Source: Kiritimatiellia bacterium (GTDB lineage Bacteria > Verrucomicrobiota > Kiritimatiellia > RFP12 > UBA1067). Taken from it: a stretch of 24,328 nucleotides of DNA. Numbering within the stretch: the first letter of the stretch is position 1; each line of letters begins with the position of its first letter. Shown piece by piece: positions 1 through 8,100 of this stretch. Below the pieces are notes generated by a model. The model worked only from the letters and a program-made list of their open reading frames with translations. It was not told the origin of the DNA and did no database searches. The translations under genes and the position numbers were made by a program. The stretch covers positions 1 through 24,328 of the forward strand of contig JAKSOY010000039.1 in the NCBI GenBank assembly GCA_024405255.1, given 5' to 3'.

Positions 1-191
1 AGCCGGCGGCGCGGGCGCGCGCGGCGGAGATCCTCGCGGAGGGCGCGGGGACGGTGGTCGCGCTGGAGGCGGCGCTCGCGCTGCGGCTCGACCCCGATTG
101 CGTCCCCGCGCTGGCGGATCCGGCCGCAGTGCGAACGGAGCGGACGCCGCGGCGGCTCCTCGACTGGCTGCGACGACGACGGTCGGCGTGA
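1..191 (+). CDS. C-terminal end of an unidentified protein (partial)
   Basis: Reading frame 3 is open from the window edge to a TGA at 189-191 and encodes about 62 residues rich in Ala, Leu and Arg. It ends in a tryptophan-containing helix followed by a basic tail (LLDWLRRRRSA). The composition (AAEILAEGAGTVVALEAALA) looks like a real alpha-helical C-terminus, and third codon positions are almost all G or C. GC content over the first 180 bases is about 80%, far above the rest of the window. The start lies outside the window. I do not recognise the family; a glycosyltransferase-type C-terminus would fit the style, but nothing diagnostic is present. It is the only plus-strand gene I support here and is convergent with its neighbour. 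Confidence 0.5.
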   Translation, partial: PAARARAAEILAEGAGTVVALEAALALRLDPDCVPALADPAAVRTERTPRRLLDWLRRRRSA

Positions 192-347
192 ATTCCCGCA
201 GGATGTTTTTCCGAGATGGCGGTTCGGAGTGTGGAAAGTTTGATTTTAGTTCGAAACAGACTTGGCCGTGGGCCGATAGAAACCCTCTCACGGGATCTAC
301 ACCGCGAAAACCGACCCACACTGAAACCGCTTTAAAATACGTTGGTT

Positions 348-372
348 GATTGTTCGATTGTTCGGATTGTCG
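348..372. repeat. Short tandem repeat, 8-base unit
   Basis: GATTGTTC occurs at 348-355 and again at 356-363, followed by a degenerate third copy, GGATTGTCG, at 364-372. It lies in noncoding, AT-leaning DNA. No function is evident. Confidence 0.5.
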
Positions 373-436
373 AATAAAACCTGGTTTGGTACGCAGTCCG
401 TGAAAACGCGTGGTTCTTCTAGTATGGTCGTCTTTT

Positions 437-466
437 TAAAAGGCTGATCTTATGTCCGAAAAGCCT
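437..466 (-). terminator. Weak terminator-like hairpin after the frameshifted gene
   Basis: On the minus strand, a few bases beyond the stop codon at 472-474, AGGCT pairs with AGCCT across a 16-base loop and is followed by a few Ts and then As. The stem is short, the loop is long and the U tract is interrupted, so this is only a candidate end for the minus-strand transcript. Confidence 0.25.
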
Positions 467-471
467 ATTTA

Positions 472-1512
472 TCACTTATTGGGAGCAAGACCTTCAATCA
501 CGGCATCATGCATTGAAAGATAACCAAGGTACCATTCGCCTTCAAGTGCATGGTAATCTACTGTTCCCGTGATTCGGCACGGTCCCTTGGGAATATCCGG
601 AATCTGAATAATCTGCCTCATATCGAAGTACGCACTTACATTGGCACCCACCCCTCCAGCCAACCGAGGCGGGCGCCCTCCTCCACAACCGATACAGCCG
701 AGTTCACATTCAAATGTCAGGCGGCGTCCTAATAGTTGATGCAAGAGCGTCAACTTCTGAAGTCGAGACAAATCCCCCTTGTAAGAACGCAATTTTGCCT
801 GTAGTTCAAGACCCGTGATTGTTTTTGCATCGAAATCCGGCAACGGCAATCTTTCGCGATAGGGGAAATCGAATGATAAATCAAGTAGTACAGGTTCGAG
901 TGTGTCAGCTCGAGAATAGGGGCGATAAGGCTTCCCGAGTCCCAACCGTGCCGATACGGGACCGAAAACATCTGTCGGCAACATGTCGAGGACACGTGAC
1001 GCTTGGTCGCCAACAGGGAGATGAACGGAGAACTCGTGCTTAAAATCTTTCCCAAGACGCAGCGTAAAGTCAAGCGCACCATTGGCATCGCGAGAGAGTT
1101 TGTCCCCAAGACGAACTTTCGAGAAAACGACCCGATGTTCCTTTTGTTGACGACAGTAACGACGCAAACTCAGCAAGCGTAATTCTTCCGGCAACCTGTC
1201 AATCGCCTCCAGTACCTCGTCACCCGTTCGTTCTGAAGAATAATCAACCAACCCTGTGACATCGCTGCGAAGCTGTCCAATCGAAATGTCTTCAAGCGCA
1301 AACATCTTTCCCCAAAAGCAAGAAGGGTCGCCCCGCTTGGATTCCTTCGCAACGCATCCTTTGACATGGCACAGATGGTCCTTTTTAAGAGGGTCGTGAG
1401 GCAATGAATCGAAGAGCCCTATCGGAACAGTTAAAACAATCGGAAGACCCAAGCCTTTGGGATTGTGTGTACGACAGCAAATCTTCTGGCATCCGTCTCT
1501 CGATTCTAGCAC
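472..1512 (-). CDS. 3' part of a frameshifted exported repeat protein
   Basis: This open frame carries the second half of the protein that begins at 2239. No good ribosome binding site precedes its first possible starts (GTG at 1512, ATG near 1303), so it is probably not translated alone. It contains the rest of repeat unit 2, then units 3 and 4. Unit 4 opens with TITGLELQAKLRSYKG and contains LLGRRLTF, which closely matches ISGAEL...LLEGRRLTF in the upstream frame. Each unit then runs into a beta-rich stretch (FSVHLPVGD, CRITGTVDYHALEGEWYLGY). The last part resembles an OB-like strand pattern, but I cannot assign a family. Unlike the three large proteins upstream it does not end in the shared G-x-x-R tail. 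Third-position GC is clearly lower than in the neighbours. Confidence 0.55.
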   Translation of the reverse strand: MLESRDGCQKICCRTHNPKGLGLPIVLTVPIGLFDSLPHDPLKKDHLCHVKGCVAKESKRGDPSCFWGKMFALEDISIGQLRSDVTGLVDYSSERTGDEVLEAIDRLPEELRLLSLRRYCRQQKEHRVVFSKVRLGDKLSRDANGALDFTLRLGKDFKHEFSVHLPVGDQASRVLDMLPTDVFGPVSARLGLGKPYRPYSRADTLEPVLLDLSFDFPYRERLPLPDFDAKTITGLELQAKLRSYKGDLSRLQKLTLLHQLLGRRLTFECELGCIGCGGGRPPRLAGGVGANVSAYFDMRQIIQIPDIPKGPCRITGTVDYHALEGEWYLGYLSMHDAVIEGLAPNK

Positions 1513-2239
1513 GCTTGGCTTCTCGTGGAGATATCACATGAAACGGCCATGTGTGCATCTCCGTTCCTTTTTCATTTCCCCACAAATAGGGATGCGAAAA
1601 GGTGAGGCGCCGTCCCTCCAGGAGATGTTGAAGCTCTGCATATTGACGCCGTTCCAAACCTTCATCATAAACCAAATCGACGAGTTCGGCTCCTGATATC
1701 TTTTCGGCAGAATGCCCTGCGAGCGGATCTTCAGGTGGAGGGATTTCAAAATCAAGAACATCGCAGTAAATTCTATATGAACCGGACCTCTCTGCAAACC
1801 GAACAAGAATAGACGACAACAGGATACGATGGTCGAGACAATCCACACCTTTACTTTCAGCGGGGAATCGTGCGATCATGTCAAAAGCGAATCCATAATC
1901 ATCTTTGCGGTCCGCACTCGGCGTTCCCAATGTCACATGGATTTTCCCATTGTACAAATTTCTGTCAATCGATTTAATCGGCACGTGAGTAAATTTCATC
2001 ACCCGTCCGTTCAACGTTTGAACAGCCGCGTCAAATCGGGGATGATCCTCCCTGATCTTGCGTAATTCTTCCCACAACCGATTACCCTTCAGTTGTTTGA
2101 AATCACCTTCAGCAACGGTACGTACAACAGCATTCGTCTGCTGAATTTGACGCGGTTGTTCCGCCCAAACGAATCGACAAAACGAAAGACCCGCCGCAAA
2201 AAACATCAAGGAAAATTTGTAACACGCTGTACTTGCCAT
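1385..2239 (-). CDS. 5' part of a frameshifted exported repeat protein
   Basis: The start ATG at 2239 is preceded by AGAGGGAAG at good spacing. The first ~26 residues form a signal peptide: a hydrophobic core (LMFFAAGLSF) and a likely cleavage after FVWA. Repeat unit 1 covers roughly residues 46-168 (QLKGNRLWEELRK, then beta-rich GKIHVTLG and YRIYCDVLDFEI). Unit 2 begins near residue 180 (KISGAELVDLVYDEG, LLEGRRLTF). After about residue 258 the frame degenerates into a Ser/Arg-rich run to a stop, while the logical continuation (HNPKGLGLPIVLTVP) lies in the overlapping frame. Restoring two bases would give a 589-residue protein. The gene begins 45 bases after the CotH-family gene and may be the last member of that transcript. 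The function is unknown. Confidence 0.55.
   Translation of the reverse strand: MASTACYKFSLMFFAAGLSFCRFVWAEQPRQIQQTNAVVRTVAEGDFKQLKGNRLWEELRKIREDHPRFDAAVQTLNGRVMKFTHVPIKSIDRNLYNGKIHVTLGTPSADRKDDYGFAFDMIARFPAESKGVDCLDHRILLSSILVRFAERSGSYRIYCDVLDFEIPPPEDPLAGHSAEKISGAELVDLVYDEGLERRQYAELQHLLEGRRLTFSHPYLWGNEKGTEMHTWPFHVISPREAKRARIERRMPEDLLSYTQSQRLGSSDCFNCSDRALRFIASRPS
1464..1470 (-). other. Likely frameshift point in a CA dinucleotide run
   Basis: The minus strand reads ACACACA here. Adding one CA joins the 5' frame (...LLSYT) to the 3' frame (HNPKG...) with no other change, and the coding length 472-2239 (1768 bases) then becomes 1770, divisible by three. The position falls inside repeat unit 2, whose two halves are in different frames. 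Loss of a CA by slippage is the simplest explanation; a sequencing error or a programmed shift cannot be excluded. Confidence 0.5.
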
Positions 2240-2284
2240 AGTAGTACTTCCCTCTTTCAGTTAAATCCCCGCACAATCCATTCC

Positions 2285-5146
2285 TCAACGGACAAAGAGC
2301 TGGAATCCGTCGGACGCGAGATCGACCCTCACGAGCGCATACGTGCGTGCCACACACGCGCCGGCCGAATCAAACGCCACCAACGAAATACAATTGGGTT
2401 CTCCCCTTCCCGCCGTCAGCGCAGTAAACGGCACCTCCGCACGCACCTGTCCCTGTACGATTGCCTGCGGCGGCCCCACCTTCAATCCGTTCGCATAAAG
2501 TCCGACTGAAGCAATGCGAGCATCTTCGACTGCGACGGACACATCGAGCGGTCTTGCCCGATGTAGACGTCCCTGAGGAGCATTGACGAATGAGAGCGCG
2601 AGCCGTGTCGTATCACGCACATAGGGATTCGTCGACGGCGTCGACCGCGTACCTCCCGCGAGCGAGGCCATCAGCGTCGGCACATCACGGAACTGCGCAT
2701 CGAGCCAGTCGAGCCGTCGATTGAGGAAGGCGAGCAACCGTCGGATTCCGGCGGACGGATTGTCCTTGCCCGAATAGGACCACTTCTCTTCATTGGCCAC
2801 AATCGAACGGCTCAGTTCCCGAAAGTAGGCACCAATTTCGCCACGCCCGTCCACGCCGCCGCGAAATATCTTCACAAACTCGGCACGCGCCGCCGGATAG
2901 CGCGTCCACAGCAAAGTACAGAACCACGGGTCCGTCAACCACTCCTTGAAAAAGGCGTACTTCCCTTCCGTGACGATCCATGCCACGGGATTGTGGCGTA
3001 CTTCCGATCCTTGATTGTTGCCAATGTCGTAATCGAAATCCCAGACAGGACCAAACGTCAACTTGCCGCCCCGATCAACCGACCCGTAACGGCTACGCTG
3101 ACAGGCATCCCAATTGCCGAGCAGTTCGTTCACGAGGAAATACGCCACCATCTTTTCGATGTCGCAAACCTCCGAATAGTGGCGTCCGTTCGCATAGCCG
3201 TCGCAGGAGGTCGTCGCATCGCAAAAACCTTTCAGCAAATCCCGACTCGCATTCAGCATCCGCGTATTCGTCTTGAGGTATTCAGGCGACGTGATTTTCG
3301 TGAGCACTTGTAAATTGCCCGAAGTGAACGTGTAGGTCGAAACCTCGTCGGCCGTCGAATCGAATTCAAACAGATAGCCGCCTGAGATATCGTTCGTCAC
3401 GCTTGCGAAATCCGGCACGTAATCGCCGAGAAGATACGTTCGGTTCTTGAACGTGACCTTGCCCGTGTCGACCCAGGCGAAATTCTCGCTCATCGCCGTT
3501 TTGAGCGCGGACTTGTCCGCCGGCGAAAATCCTTCAGCTGCCGCCACCGCGTCGGCGGCGTCTTCGCCCGCCTCTTCCCAGTCGAAGATGTCCACGCGAT
3601 TCTTGTCAACGCGGATCTGTTCGCTGAACAGATAGAGTCCCTGCCAACTACCGTTGAGGACACACTCGACCCACGTGGACTTCATTCCCGAGGATCCGAT
3701 ACGCGCCGCGAAATCCGCCCCGATCTTGTCGCGCATGCCTGTCACATCGATATAGTTCGCAAGCAGCACCCAATGTTTTGACTTCGGGAATCCGAACATC
3801 TTGGTCTTTTCCTCAAGCTTGATCTTCCACGGTTTCTTCGGATAGGTCCTCGTGCCATTGCCATGTACCTTGATCGTCATCGCCCCGTCGTAAAGGCTCT
3901 TCCATTCGGCATTCCCTTGAACGAAGAGGTGGCCCGTATGCGCCTCTTTCGCCTGCGACGGCGTCTGTCCGTCATCCGTCGTCAGGTAGAGCACAGGACG
4001 CTCCGAGAAGAAGAACGACTCGTCCAGCACCGTACCCAACTCGGTTTCGGCGACGACGCGCAACCACTTCTCGCAATCCTGCAGAACCGGCGTATAGTTG
4101 GCCGTCGTGCCGATCAACACCGCTTCGTCATTCCGCGAAAGCCCCCCGCGAAACCAACGGAACCGGAGCCCCTCCACTGAAGGAACGAGTCCGCCGAACG
4201 ACTTCACCTCAAATGTCAATGCCTTTCCGAGCCGCGGTCGCCGCACGTCCAATGCGAGCGGCGTCCGGATTGTACCCGCCACGGCCGCCAAACCGCCACC
4301 TGCCGTAAGGCGAAACGCGCCATCGCGTACCGTCGCCTGTTCACCCGCGCGCGTCAGCGCCACGGTACCGTCAATGCGCGCAAGTTCTCCTTCGCCCGGC
4401 ACGCACCCGCAAGCAGGACCTCCCGTCGTATACGACCAGTTGGACGGTTCTTCCCATGCACCCGATTCACCGCCGATCCAATGGAAAGACGATTCCGGTT
4501 CCCTGTCGCCACGGCCACCCGAAAGCCGCGCCAACGATCCGACGCCTCGAAACTCAAGCGACGAGAAACCGGCGCCCGTCCCGTCCAAACGAAACCAACA
4601 TGAACCGATATCCGTCACGAGGGGTTTATACGTTTCCCCGTCCTTGACCCAATAGGAGACATAGGACGAACCACCCAGATCGCATGTTTCGATGCGCAAC
4701 TCGTACCAGCGTCCGCAGACTGCCGGCAGATCGGCAGCCGCCAGTTCAAAGGCGTGGCCCGCCGCGAACCCCACAAAAGTCGTGCCGCCTCGACGCGCGC
4801 GACTCAAGGTCAATCCGCAACGCGCCCCCTCCATCTGCAGTTCGTCCACACCTTCGCTCAGATCGTCAAAACACGTGCGAAAATCGCAGCGGACCGGTCT
4901 CTCGGGCAAGATCGTTTCAAGCGCGAACGCGAGTCCGTTCGTCGCCATGCTCTCCAGGGCAAGACTCTTCTCGTTCGCCGATGCGACAACCGAGGCCGTC
5001 GCATCGGCGGGACAGACCCATCGGCCGCCTGACACGCCCTTGGACGAAACCGTTTCGCCGACTTCGTACGTCTCAAAGGACGCCTGGAAATCGGCAAAAA
5101 CGGTTCCCGCAAGCGCAACCGCCACTGCCATCAGGACGCGCGGCAT
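2285..5146 (-). CDS. CotH kinase family secreted protein
   Basis: 953 residues. Residues 1-18 form a signal peptide (MPRVLMAVAVALAGTVFA). Residues about 20-215 look like a concanavalin/LamG-type beta domain. At 222-237 sits W-I-G...P-S-N-W, also found in the two large upstream proteins. Residues about 295-385 resemble a bacterial Ig-like domain (TANYTPVLQDCEKWLRVV). The CotH domain spans about 385-825: PKKPWKIKLEEK (436-447), WVLLANYIDVTGMRDK, YLFSEQIRVDKNRVDI and the signature GPVWDFDYD at 699-707, whose acidic residues are the presumed metal ligands. The domain carries a ~50-residue insertion near 522-575. The protein ends GFQLFVR, a tail shared with its neighbours. Bacillus CotH is an atypical protein kinase that phosphorylates the coat proteins CotB and CotG. 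An extracellular kinase role here is inference. The start lies 8 bases after the upstream stop, with AGGTGAG immediately before ATG, so translation is probably coupled. Confidence 0.85.
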   Translation of the reverse strand: MPRVLMAVAVALAGTVFADFQASFETYEVGETVSSKGVSGGRWVCPADATASVVASANEKSLALESMATNGLAFALETILPERPVRCDFRTCFDDLSEGVDELQMEGARCGLTLSRARRGGTTFVGFAAGHAFELAAADLPAVCGRWYELRIETCDLGGSSYVSYWVKDGETYKPLVTDIGSCWFRLDGTGAGFSSLEFRGVGSLARLSGGRGDREPESSFHWIGGESGAWEEPSNWSYTTGGPACGCVPGEGELARIDGTVALTRAGEQATVRDGAFRLTAGGGLAAVAGTIRTPLALDVRRPRLGKALTFEVKSFGGLVPSVEGLRFRWFRGGLSRNDEAVLIGTTANYTPVLQDCEKWLRVVAETELGTVLDESFFFSERPVLYLTTDDGQTPSQAKEAHTGHLFVQGNAEWKSLYDGAMTIKVHGNGTRTYPKKPWKIKLEEKTKMFGFPKSKHWVLLANYIDVTGMRDKIGADFAARIGSSGMKSTWVECVLNGSWQGLYLFSEQIRVDKNRVDIFDWEEAGEDAADAVAAAEGFSPADKSALKTAMSENFAWVDTGKVTFKNRTYLLGDYVPDFASVTNDISGGYLFEFDSTADEVSTYTFTSGNLQVLTKITSPEYLKTNTRMLNASRDLLKGFCDATTSCDGYANGRHYSEVCDIEKMVAYFLVNELLGNWDACQRSRYGSVDRGGKLTFGPVWDFDYDIGNNQGSEVRHNPVAWIVTEGKYAFFKEWLTDPWFCTLLWTRYPAARAEFVKIFRGGVDGRGEIGAYFRELSRSIVANEEKWSYSGKDNPSAGIRRLLAFLNRRLDWLDAQFRDVPTLMASLAGGTRSTPSTNPYVRDTTRLALSFVNAPQGRLHRARPLDVSVAVEDARIASVGLYANGLKVGPPQAIVQGQVRAEVPFTALTAGRGEPNCISLVAFDSAGACVARTYALVRVDLASDGFQLFVR

Positions 5147-5154
5147 CTCACCTG

Positions 5155-8100
5155 TCAGCGCAGGATGATCTTCAGACCGCGGTAATAGTAGAGGCCGTCT
5201 TCGCGCTTAATGAGCGCATATCGGCCACCCACGCTCGGCTTGAAGGTGACGTTCGGCGGCTGCTCCCACGAGACAAGCCGCGCATCCGAGCGCAAATGAC
5301 GATCACCGACATTTACCAGAATCGTCGCCCCGTCCGCAAAGGAGAGCATCGTCTCGCCCGGCAGGGTCGAATTCAGATAGCTGAGGTCCATCACCGCGCC
5401 GTTCATGATCTGGAAGTTACAGCGATAGTCAGTCATTGGCGTGTAGGTACCCAGCACCTTCAGCCAACCGCCACCACCGAGGTTAAACCCGTTGTAACGC
5501 ACCGTAAGGTCGTGAACCGTCAGCGATTTCGCCAGATAGAGGCCGCTATTGAGATCGAGGTTGACAGACGACAGATCCTTGTCGGCACCGTCGATGCGCA
5601 AGTAGCCGTCGCCCACCATCTTCAGCATGCCGTTCTTGATCTGCTGCGTGACCGAGGATGCGCCCAGAATGAACGTCTTACCGTTCCCGAGCAGCACGGT
5701 GAGCGTATGACCATTCAGCAGCGCCGTGCGGTCACGGAAGGTCACCGAACGCGCGAAGTCCAACGTCGCATTCTGGAACAGGGTCAGGGCGCCGGCTCCG
5801 CCCTGATCGACTTGGTCGTAACTCGCGTGGTTCGCCATCTGGCCGCCCATGAGCTCGACCTGATAGTAACCCGAATCGTAGTTGCCACTCAATTCAAGCA
5901 CAGCATTCGTCGCGACCGAGATCGTGCTGTCACGCGACCCGAAATAATACTGACTGAACCGATGCGCTGTATCACCGGCAGTCGTCACCGCCACGGTCGT
6001 CACCGTACCACCCAGAATCCGCGTGCCGCCGAAGTTGTCCTGATTAGCCACATTCGCAACAAAGGTGCCTTCGCCCTCCTTGACGAATGTGAACCCGCCC
6101 TCGAACTTGACCGTGTTGTTCTGGATTGTTCGACCGGCCGCGACTTCCAGGTGCAGTTCGCCCGGTGTGCCGTTGGCACCGACCGCCGTCACGGCACCGG
6201 CGCCAAACGTACCCGACCCGGCGTTTTCATAGAACGCCCCATGCGCCGCATCGCCGCACGCGAGGTCGAGCAGGCCGACCTTGCCGTCGCTCAACCGGCG
6301 CGCCGGCACGAAGTCGCGCATGATGCGTCCATCGCTCGAAGTGATCCGGAAGCGATACAGCTTCGCGGCCGTCCACCAGTTGTCGGAGACCTTGACCGCC
6401 CCTTCCGTCGCCGCATAGTTCTCGTTGAAGATCAACATCGGGATCTTGGAGTTGCCGCCGATGGACTTCCCGAGCGTCGCGCTTCCGCTGCTCGCATCCG
6501 TTTCCCATGTCGCCGTTGTTCCCTGGCAGGTCAGCTTCAAGCGCGTGCCCCGCAGATTCCTCGAATTACTCAATTCGATTTTGCTGTCGGCACCACGATC
6601 GTAGACGATGGCCGCGTTCTTTCCGGTGGGATCCACACCCTGCACGACGAAGCCATCGGATTTGTTGTTCCACATCGCGCCGAAGAGGCAAGTCCAGGCG
6701 GACTGTCCCGTCGTCGAGATCATGATGTCGCACTCGACCTTGTCGTTCGCCTGATGATTGTAACCGGTGTTGATCAGCTGCTTGCCGTTGACACCGGTGG
6801 ACTCAATGTATTCGAGAAGTTCATATCCCGCGTAGTCGTAGATCTTGCCAGTGCCCTCAAGATTGGCGAGGGTGAGCTTGTGGCCCTGCAAATCAAGGTC
6901 GTGGTCCAGCACGACGTTGAGTCCGCGCCAGTCGCAGTCGCCGCCGATTGATTTCGGCAGTTCCACGTCATGGTAGACGAGCGGCGCACCCGGCGGACAG
7001 TTGAACGTGCATCCATCTGGCAGAACGATGCGTGTCATCGCCATCGGCACGCCCGTCACGGGTGTTTCGGCGTTCGTACATTGCCAGTTCGCCGGATCCG
7101 TCAGATCAGTGGACACCGCACCGGTCCACACGGCCTTTTCAATCCACGTCTGGGCGATCTGGAACATCAGCTTGCCGTCGCTCGACACAAAGAGGTAGCC
7201 CTTGTTTTCAATCGGGTCCCCTGCGGCATCCTTCAGCGTCAGCGTGATGTCGGCCGCCGTCTTCAGATTACCGGCCGAACCGATTTCGAAACAGCAATCG
7301 ACCGAGGGATCTCCCGTGAAGGTGATTTCGACGTTCTTGAGTCCCTGGAAGAACGCGGGGTCCGTCACGCCGCTCACGTCGATCTTCTGTGTGAAGCCCG
7401 TATTATCGGCCGCCATCGCCCAGCAGGAGTTGCCGCCGAAGCGCACATTCGACCCCGAAATCGTCCCCACGCCTTCGAGACGGCCCTCCAGCGTCGTCAC
7501 CTGTGTGCCCGCGCCCTCGATTGTTCCGTTGTTGAGGATGGTCCCCATCCAGGCGAGCGGTCCCCTCAACGGCGCGAAGCGCACCGTCGTGCCCGCCTTC
7601 ACGTTCAGCGCGCTGGCGATTTGCGAACTCGACAGGACATCAAAAGTAGTCGAGCCCTCTTCGACTTCAAATCCGATCGTTGCCGGAATCTTAGAAGCGT
7701 TGAACCGTGTCGTCGTGCCGTCGAAGAAGTGGATGCCATTGGTAATCGTACCCGTAATCGTATTCTCCAACAGCAGGTAGCCATGGCTGTCGAGACGATT
7801 CAATTCAAACGACGAATTGATGACGCAGAACACGTTCCCGCCAGGCAGTGTCAACGTGTACGGGCCCTCCAGCAGCTGCGTATTCTCCGCACTGCCGGCA
7901 ATCGGACGACAGTCAATACGGGAATTCGTCGGCGTCTCGCCTCCGATTGCCGTGTCGCGTCCGAGGCAAACGTGGCTCAACGGCCCGCCGTAGGCGTCGA
8001 CACCCTCCGCGACGGCGCTGTCAATGATCGTACCCGACAAGGTGATCTTCTTGCCATGCGTAACCTCGTTCAGCGCATAGCCCTCCGAGCGGCCATAGAC

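Larger units (their letters stand above)
192..471. other. Intergenic region between convergent genes, no gene seen
   Basis: These 280 bases separate the end of the plus-strand partial gene from the end of the minus-strand gene. GC content drops abruptly from about 80% to roughly half or less. The only open frame across it is a continuation of the wrong frame of the upstream gene, with no coding character. It contains a short tandem repeat (348-372) and a weak terminator-like hairpin near its right end (441-466). Confidence 0.6.

Noticed and set aside
98..349. Possible small plus-strand gene of 83 codons
   Set aside because: It starts inside the partial gene in a different frame and runs into AT-richer noncoding DNA with no binding site or coding character.
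2240..2284. Promoter before the frameshifted gene
   Set aside because: TTGAGG and TTTAAC at 17-base spacing match the consensus too poorly; co-transcription with the CotH gene is simpler.
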